Below, one piece after another: positions 56,811 through 64,000 of a DNA stretch of 64,000 nucleotides. The number at the start of each line of letters is the position of its first letter. Position 1 is the stretch's first letter. Origin of the DNA: Fallopia convolvulus (lineage: Eukaryota > Streptophyta > Magnoliopsida > Caryophyllales > Polygonaceae); the NCBI GenBank assembly GCA_964016875.1, contig OZ024737.1, positions 37,201,683 through 37,265,682 of the forward strand, in the 5' to 3' direction. The position numbers and the translations under genes were made by a program. The notes beneath the pieces are model-generated. The model searched no databases and was not told the origin of the DNA. It was given only the letters and a program-made list of their open reading frames with translations.

Positions 56811-59487
56811 ATGAGAAGTTTATCGCTATCGGTATGTATGATTTTTATTTATTTTAATTGAATTATTTTAAGTTATTAAGGTTAAAACTAACTTAATTTT
56901 TTTATTAGAATTTGTTTGGCTCGAAGTCATCTTCAAGTAGACGGCGGAATGAATCCCGACGAAATATCAACTTAAATGAGAGCGAGGCAACCTCGAGAGT
57001 TCGAGAGGAGGTTGAAGTCCCGCTTCCGGAAGTGACGACGAGCCAACCCGTCGCCAACGTCGCCCCCGTGGAGGGTTTAGGTATGCAAAATATTAAATTT
57101 ATTTTTATATTATGAATTAGTTATTAGTTTTATGTATTAAGTAGTTTATAGGTTAATTACCGAGAGTTTGATCGATTAAGTAGTTTATATGATAGTAAAT
57201 TTATATGTTAATTTATGTGGTAAAAATAATTAATTAACTTAATCAATGTATAATTTATAGACTAATGTATGTATAATTATTAGTGACTAAGTAGTTGTAG
57301 AAATTAATTATAAATTTTCATAATTTTCATAATTAATTTATTTATGGTGTAATTATTAGTATTTTTCATTAATTATGAGTTTAAATTAGGTTCATACATG
57401 TTAGTAAGTTAATTTATAAGTATTATAAAAATAAGCGATTAAGTAGTTGTTGAGGGTGAATATGAATTTTTCTTAATGTGCATGGTTACTATATTTACGG
57501 ATGAATTAGTAGTTTGATATATTAATTATATGCTTAAATGAGCATTATGCACGTTATTGGATTTTAGAGAAATATTGTAAAAAAATGCATGCAGATGATA
57601 TTTCAGCAATCGAAAGATTGCTGAATAGAAGTGGTGATACATTTCCGGACCTCTATGTGGACCGTACCCAGCCCACATTTGCTAATACGGGTTATGGTGA
57701 AGTTGGTCCATTATTCGCTCATGGGCAATACGGGGCCGCTCATGGGCAATACGGGGGTTACCAATTTCCCCTGCAATATCCAACACAAGAGGCGTATAAT
57801 TACGGTAGTACGAGTTATATGCCATTCCAAGAAACGCAGTATGGTTGTAGTACGAGCTATATGCCACCGCCAGAGACGCAGTATGGTGGTACAAGCTATA
57901 TGCCACTACAGGAGACGCACCATTATGGTAGTACGAGCCATATTACGCCACCAGAAGAGCCGTCTACGTTGATGACGTTGTACACAAACCCGGCTCATGC
58001 GTCGTACACAAACCCACCCCCTCCCATGCGCTACTCGGCTCCTCCGGAGCCCGATATCCCGACCCATGATTATGAGGTCCCGCCTTATGAGGACCCTGGA
58101 TTAGCGGCCCCGGTCCATCCGGTGGGCGGATATGGTGGCGGTCCAAGCGACACGTCCTTACTCACCCACTTTCATACGCATAGGGCACATTACATATGGG
58201 ATCACCAACAAGTAAGAACGACCTATAATTTTAAAATTTATGATATTATTTATAATGTTCAAAACTTAATTTTTGTTGTAATGTGAACAGTGGGCAAAAA
58301 ACCTTAAGGTGCAAGGTCGGTCCGAGGCGTTACACTTCTTGAAAACCTTAGCGGACAACCATTCAAACCAGGATTGGGTGACGCTTGTAAACCAAAGCGG
58401 CTTGAGTCATCTGAAGGATTGGAAGTTCCGGGAAATGGTCAGAGCGCTGATTTCTGCATTCGTGGAAAGATGGCACCCGGAAACGAATAGTTTCCACTTT
58501 CCTTGGGGGGAGATTACCATCACCCTCCACGACGTCTCAAAGATACTAAACCTTCCATTGAATGGCGCTAAGGTTAAGAAAGGGCTTTTGAGTGATGAAG
58601 CTTTACGCCTGAGGATGGCGGAAATGCTAGGAGTTGAAGTTAGGGAGGTGAACAGGCAGACCTCAGGCGGTGGCATCAACACGATGTTTTTGAGGGATAG
58701 GTTGACAGCCCTGGTGGCACAAGAAGCGGACCCACATTTGATCGCATCTCTTTACTTGTTTATGTTGCTTGGAAACACGTTGTTTTTGGACAAGTCTGAT
58801 GGTGCTACCCAGCTACAGCTCTTGCATCTGGTACTAGACCATACGACGACATCTCATTATGCATGGGCAGCGGGTACATTGGCCTACTTGTACAGGCAGT
58901 TGGGTTGTGCAAGCCGCAGAGATGCTGCAGGTATTAGTGGGTGCATGTACGTCCTACACGTGAGTATATCTAACCTTATATACACTTTAAATATATTGTA
59001 ACGTTTTGTACACACATATAACATAATATATTTATATATTTCACAGACTTGGATTTGGAGGTACTTTCCGACCTTTAGAGGTCGGTTGAGCAGATCGTTG
59101 GGTGATGATCCGACCCCGTACCATTCAGATCGGAACCGACACAGCAATGATGAAGAATGTCTTGCCATACGACGTCAATTAGATGAGATCAAGATTGATC
59201 AGGTTATGTGGATGTCGTGGGGCCAGGGCCTTAACTTTTCCACCGGCGAGCTTGTGCTCTCTCGTTATCGTGGGGTACTCACCTACTTCGATGTGAGGGA
59301 GCCGTATATCCCGGACAGATGCTACAGGCAACTCGATTACCACCAAAAGATTCCAGTGTTGGACGTCATTAGGCCAGAAACTGTAAGAAGAGAGACGAGA
59401 TTGGGTCCAACCAAATATAAGTCACTTTCAGAGACGAGGATGACCGTTGGAAATCCCGTTATCAAAAAGTGTGCCCAGTGCAAGTAA
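56811..59487 (+). CDS. Plant mobile domain (PMD, MAIN-like) protein of a MULE
   Basis: Five exons, 56811-56831, 56909-57080, 57595-58211, 58291-58959 and 59047-59487, join without stops to 639 aa. Residues 1-64 are basic and disordered (GSKSSSSRRRNESRR). Residues about 132-186 are four Tyr-rich repeats of the type YGSTSYMPPxETQ. From about 275 onward is the PMD: FREMVRALISAFVERWHPET, then SFHFPWGEITITLHDVSKIL, NLPLNGAKV, LHLVLDHTT, AGTLAYLYRQLGCASRRDAA and WIWRYFPTFRGRLSRSLGDD. PMD proteins (Arabidopsis MAIN, MAIL1) act in the nucleus in gene expression and transposon silencing, and related domains ride on transposons. The last residues IKKCAQCK come from sequence antisense to the transposase, so the natural C-terminus was probably lost. 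Confidence 0.82.
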
Positions 59488-60888
59488 ATCCTACCATCTC
59501 ACTCAAAGGCATGTTATACCTGAAATGTTAATTAATTTGAATAAGTTAACGTGTAAAACTTACATTTCAAGTAAAAATGCTTTTATTATAATTACTTACA
59601 TGTTGGTTTTGTATGTCGCATCCATGATCACAACATACAGAAACAACTTCAGCAGATTCAACGACTTGGGATGGGCAAAGAAAAAGTCTATTATCTCGTT
59701 GCTTCCTTCCTCGGCTCGATAATCAAGATAATAGCCATTTGACTTTAAGAAATGGAGTGAGAATTGAGTTACATTCATTGAGCTCATCTCTTTCTTCAGT
59801 ACATCGTGCCGAAAAGTGTACAATTGTCTCATCGAAGTTGTGATGTCCGGCCACTTTTCACGCAAGTATGTCATAACAGACTTTGGGGCACCATGTGAGA
59901 GGGTTAATATCCTTGCATCCTCCTTTTGCTCATCAGTTAAGCGGCCGACAAAAGGATATCCCTCCAGACCAGTGGAAAGGTCGTGGTTGTGGCGACCGGA
60001 TTTTATGCTTAGCCGCCAATGATGGGTCCTCCTGTCCCGTTGGCCAACCAATTCGAACGGGCAGCCCATCTTCCTGCTACGTGGTTTTTCCTTTAGATCA
60101 TCACCAACTTGTAGGGTCGGCATATTAACACCGGATTTACCCTTCTTCTTTGGCTTGTATTCACCGGCCAACACACATGCTAAAAGGACCTTCGTTTCCC
60201 ATGAGTTCTTAATTGTCAACACCATGTTCAAATTACGTCCTACTTCTCTAACCCATTTTAGCATATGATTCCGTTCTGACCACTCATTATCAGTCACAAA
60301 ATAGGTAGAAAACTCGGAAAACTGGAAACAATTATGACAAATACTTCATTAATTAATTCGATTATAAACTCACAAATTCAACACAATATGAGAAATTAAA
60401 ATGAAAATTTTGCACTAACACAACGAATTTAACAATTATAACAACTACTCCATCTGATCGAATTTAAATATCGTTCTAGGTAATTACACACAAATTAAGG
60501 AAAATAAAAGCAACCAATAAGTAATTAATACGATCAATTTGCTCAACCTAAAACGACATCTAATTTCGATCGGAGGGAGTATAAAATATGATTAGTTATA
60601 ACAACCCTAAAATATGATTGTTTATAATAAAATTAATAATTTAATCAATAATAGATTACATACCGTTTCTTCGTTTTCATGCAAAACCTCCTCATTCTCA
60701 TGTACACTATAAGGAATTCCTTCTAAACCGCCATATTGATCGTCGCTCGCATTCACCGGATTTGAACTAGAATAGCCATGTCCACCATAAGGAATTCCTT
60801 CTAAACCGCCATATTGATCGTCGTTCACATTCGCCGGATTTGAACTAAAATAGCCCTGCCCTTCATCAAATGGCCAATAACCCGACAT
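59462..60888 (-). pseudogene. MULE transposase (FAR1/WRKY-GCM1 zinc finger type), truncated
   Basis: Exons 60888-60664, 60321-59600 and 59519-59462 join to about 334 aa, against 600-800 or more for complete relatives. Exon 1 contains two copies of a repeat (SSNPxNxxDDQYGGLEGIPY). Exon 2 has the zinc-finger pattern Cys (LLACVLAG), Cys (KMGCPFELVG), then HNH (SGRHNHD), followed by YPFVGRLTDEQ and the start of the catalytic domain, VVIMDATYKTN, whose Asp is the first of the DDE triad. Exon 3 adds YNMPLSEMVGFTCTGHTF and stops. The other two catalytic acids and the SWIM finger are absent, so it cannot be active. Splice sites are canonical, including GTAAGT after TYKTN. Exon 3 overlaps the PMD 3' end in antisense. 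Confidence 0.82.
60448..60579. mobile_element. Stowaway-type MITE inside the transposase intron
   Basis: 132 bp flanked by TA. The left end CTCCATCTGATCGAATTTAA and right end, CTCCCTCCGATCGAAATTAG on the opposite strand, are inverted repeats of about 34 bp. A second transposon has thus inserted into the MULE, or into its ancestor. Confidence 0.85.
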
Positions 60889-61025
60889 TATTTTAGTAGA
60901 GGTGTTTTGGGGATGGATTTGGGGAGGATTTGAAGACGAATTTGAGAGGGCAAGGGAGCGGACCCGACATCTCCAACCTCGTCTCGCTCGCTATAAATAG
61001 CCGTGGTAGTTTTTTTTTTACTGAG

Positions 61026-61118
61026 GGCAAGGCAGCGGCAGCGGCTACCGGCTACCGCTGCCGCTTGGTATAATTTTTTTTTTTAAAGGCAGCGGCAGCG
61101 GTGGCCGCTGCCGCTGCC
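61026..61118. repeat. Right subterminal hairpins of the MULE
   Basis: GGCAGCGGCAGCGG pairs perfectly with CCGCTGCCGCTGCC across a 3-nt loop (61088-61118). A related interrupted hairpin (AGCGGCAGCGG...CCGCTGCCGCT) lies just before it. They mirror the hairpins at the left end. Confidence 0.85.
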
Positions 61119-61246
61119 ATAAAAGACAAAAAACATACCTTTTATTCAATTTTTTTTTTAAATTTGGAGCGGTAGGGCACACCGCTGCTAAAAAGCCGGT
61201 GCGCCCTACAACTCTGACCGGGGCGCTACAACTCGGCTTTAATAAA

Positions 61247-64000
61247 CCACCTACCATTTCGCACGATAATTCTCAGTTACAACATTATTCATGAGGTGGT
61301 TTATGCCAAACACTTTTATTTAAGAAACCTTGTTATGCCAAACAATAAAACTTAGCCTTGAATAATGTCTAATAGAGCCCTCTACAGAACCCAAGTTTAA
61401 ATGTCGAATAGAACCCTCTACACCTAGTAAAAAACTTTGTTATACTAAACACTTTTATTTAAGAAGGTTTTAAATTATGAAAAATCTTTAAAAACCTCTA
61501 CGTACCATGCCAAATAGAGGCCAAATCACCCTTCATTTGTAAATAAGAAAAAAAGCAAATATATATCCCTCGTACAAGTGTTAAACAAGAACATTTTTTT
61601 AAAGTACAACTTGTGCCTGAACTATACATTAATCTACAATTTAATTAAACTCATACGATCAAACACACCCCAATTTGAATGTGTGGTTGTCAATTGTGAT
61701 ATGATTCACTTACCTAAATTAGTTTCAATGAATTCATGATTGCAATAGTGGTGATCGAGATGATAGGATAACTAGAATTATGATGATTAATCAATACATG
61801 ATGTTGACTTTACGAGGAAACCGACCTTCTAGGACTCTGTACAGCCCCTAAATCCAACCGATGCAAAGACCCAGGTTTACAAAAGTGAATTTGTATTACA
61901 CAGTAAATGTACAAGATATTACACATAATATATAACTCGGCACTTTAGTATATAACTAGTTTAAGTTCACGTGCCTTACACGAATTTATAAAATTATTGT
62001 ATTATTTGTTTGTAAATTTAATTAAATTGATATTAAAAAAATTATGTGTATCTTATTAAAAAACTATCATTTCTAAAAAATAATTATTGATATAAGTAAG
62101 GATTTTTTAAGAAACGATATGTATCTTATCGTATAAACTACCCTATCGAAAAATAAAACTAATATATTAAAAATAATGCAATTAATTTTCGAAAAATAAA
62201 GTTGATTTAAAAGAGATGGGCGGTGTAATTAAACGTAGAATAATTTTAAATATTATTTTAACATCCACTTTAGTATATACTATATAGTAATTAGCTAATA
62301 ATATATGATTTAATATTATAAATTAAATATTAATAATCATTTAAAAATAATTCAAATATAATAATTATTTTCCTAATATTTTTGAAAAATATTAATATTA
62401 TTTTCTTAAGTTTAAAAAATATTTTATAATAAAGATTAGGTTTCTATCATCTACCAAATTTTAAGATCTCTTAATATAGTTATGTATTAGTAATATTATT
62501 ATATTTAAAAAGTTTATTTCATAATAAAGATTATTTTTTCTATCATTTGCCAAATTTTAAGATCTCTAAATATAATTGTATATTAGTAATATTAGTAACA
62601 TTTTTATATTTAATAAAAACTTTCCATAATGGATTAGACTCCCAAATCAACTTGCCAAAATTTAAGATATTTAAATATAATTTTATATTTATAATATAAG
62701 AATTATTATTATTATATAAGAATTGTAAATATTTAAATTAACAAAGGGCAAAGAGATAAATGAAAAAATTAAAACATCTACATAACATAGTTAAGACGAT
62801 AACACCTAGAATATTGATGAAATATCCACAAACTCTTAACACTAACTTACATATGTAACGACAATATCCATATTAACTCTGGATCGAGCCCAGCCACAAT
62901 AAAAACACAAGCTACATAGTACATATGCCTATTTATAGACTCTAGATATCGGTAGATTATTTTTTTTGGTTTTCCATCCGGTTCGCCCTGCCCCAGTGGC
63001 TTTGGGTCGGACTTAAGCCCAGGACTACATCCGAATTCGGAGCGGGGTAGGAAATTATCGGCTTTAAACACCTAGAATATTGATGAAATATCGGTAGATT
63101 ATTGCCTAAAGTCCACCGACATATATACCATTACATTACATTGTACAAATTTCTCCCGATATTTCGAGATAATTTTACATGGGAATTAATCTCTTCTAGT
63201 CTCCCACGTAATTATATTTGGCTTCAAATTGTACCTGGACAGTGGACATTGATCCTCCGCCATTTTAATTTGCATTATGGGCCATGGGCTTTTCACAAAT
63301 AAAGGAGGGCAGCCCATGGTTATTTAAAGTAAAACCCAATACTCAAATTAGTTAGAAATATGAAGTATACCTTAACAGTCTTTATGCTAGCATTGGATTG
63401 GATAAAGATGTGTATGATCAAAAAATCTGATCTGCTCAATCCAATGGTGTGAGTATTTTCCGTCATCCATTCGAAATTGCTTGATTTGCAGATAATCTGA
63501 TCGAACCTCAGATGGGTTTAGAAATCTAACTAAAGAAGATATACCATCAACACAATCAAAGTCTTTCATTTGCTGGTACAAGGAACATATGATTGAGATG
63601 CAACATTAATATAAATATGGTGAGGACTGAGGAGATCGAATTTGGGCTAATATCAACAAGAAGAGCAATATTCTCAGCCAAATTCTCATTTCAGTTCAGG
63701 TTTCTACTTTAATAACACACTTATCACCAGAAGGATTCATGTCTTCTGAAAACATTCCATATATATAGTTTCATTGGGCTGGGGGCTAACATTTTCAATA
63801 ATGATTATTCTTACTTTCTGGCTTTTTATTAGAGCTAAATTATGTACATAACGTAACAGAAGTTGTAATCCTCCTGTCACTCTTGACAAAGAGTCCCAGA
63901 AGAATTTCTATGGTATACTTACAAAAAGGAGATATCTTGACATGAATGTAACTATACTATGAAGAATTTCTATGTTCTAATCCTACAGAAGAATTTCTGC
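61247..64000. other. AT-rich intergenic region to window end
   Basis: No gene was recognised in 2.75 kb. It includes AT-rich tandem repeats (62430-62700) and a short segmental duplication (CACCTAGAATATTGATGAAA at 62806 and 63069). Open frames here are short and without family resemblance. Confidence 0.45.
62430..62700. repeat. Degenerate AT-rich tandem repeat, about 105 bp unit
   Basis: The units share ATAATAAAGATTA, TTTCTATCAT, CCAAATTTTAAGATCTCT, AATATA-TT, TATTAGTAATATTA and TATATTTAA. Two good copies (about 62428 and 62522) and a weaker third (about 62625) follow one another. Confidence 0.65.

Larger units (their letters stand above)
56247..61237. mobile_element. Mutator-like element carrying a PMD gene and a truncated transposase
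   Basis: TTTAATAAA flanks both ends (56238-56246 and 61238-61246), a perfect 9-bp duplication characteristic of MULEs. The ends are inverted repeats: both contain GCCCCG-TCAGAGTTGTAGGGCGC, followed by CCGG and an AGCGGT-TGCCCTACCGCT segment. GC-rich hairpins lie just inside. The 4,991-bp interior holds a + strand plant mobile domain gene (56811-59487), the N-terminal part of a - strand transposase (60888-59462), and a Stowaway MITE in that gene's first intron. The perfect duplication and the open reading frame of the PMD gene suggest recent movement, presumably with transposase supplied from elsewhere. Confidence 0.9.

Noticed and set aside
57682..58146. Minus-strand frames opposite the PMD repeats
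   Set aside because: They mirror the Tyr-rich tandem repeats of the sense frame and have no independent support.

Overview
This 64 kb window is plant nuclear DNA. It is AT-rich, with spliced GT-AG genes, telo-box motifs, Stowaway, hAT and Mutator DNA transposons and tRNA-derived SINEs. Protein similarity to familiar Arabidopsis families points to a core eudicot; the species cannot be fixed from the sequence.

Genes in order: (1) the last exon of a class-I ubiquitin-conjugating E2 (+, 405-548). (2) PIG-F, a GPI-anchor biosynthesis membrane protein (+, 8 coding exons, 3377-6552). (3) An AP2/ERF transcription factor of the cytokinin response factor type (+, 9111-9833). (4) An arabinogalactan peptide of the AGP16/20 type (-, 14723-15575). 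(5) Gamma-tubulin (-, 11 exons, 19058-25016). (6) A small DUF7722-type protein (-, 26879-27121). (7) An ADNT1-type mitochondrial adenine nucleotide carrier (-, 8 exons, 29006-33693). (8) A large alpha/beta-hydrolase lipase (+, 9 exons, 42697-48455). (9) Mitochondrial-type ribosomal protein L28 (-, 2 exons, 49177-50563). (10) An intronless UGT72B-type glucosyltransferase (+, 54689-56089). These are unrelated housekeeping or regulatory genes; no metabolic cluster is apparent.

The spaces between genes are dominated by transposons. From 34 to 42 kb there is a nested stack: a 337-bp hAT MITE inside a 2.5-kb hAT-type element, itself inside a sequence next to a decayed hAT transposase. Two copies of a long non-coding repeat family and a Stowaway MITE lie in the same region. 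Two further non-autonomous hAT elements with 8-bp target duplications lie at 51.0-51.6 and 54.0-54.3 kb. SINE-like insertions are scattered through the window.

The most notable object is a 4,991-bp Mutator-like element (56247-61237) with a perfect 9-bp target duplication, terminal inverted repeats and GC-rich subterminal hairpins. It carries two convergent genes: an open five-exon plant mobile domain (PMD/MAIN-like) gene on the + strand and the N-terminal part of a MULE/FAR1-type transposase on the - strand. The transposase stops just after the first catalytic Asp motif, and its last exon is antisense to the 3' end of the PMD gene. This suggests an internal deletion that joined the two genes tail to tail.
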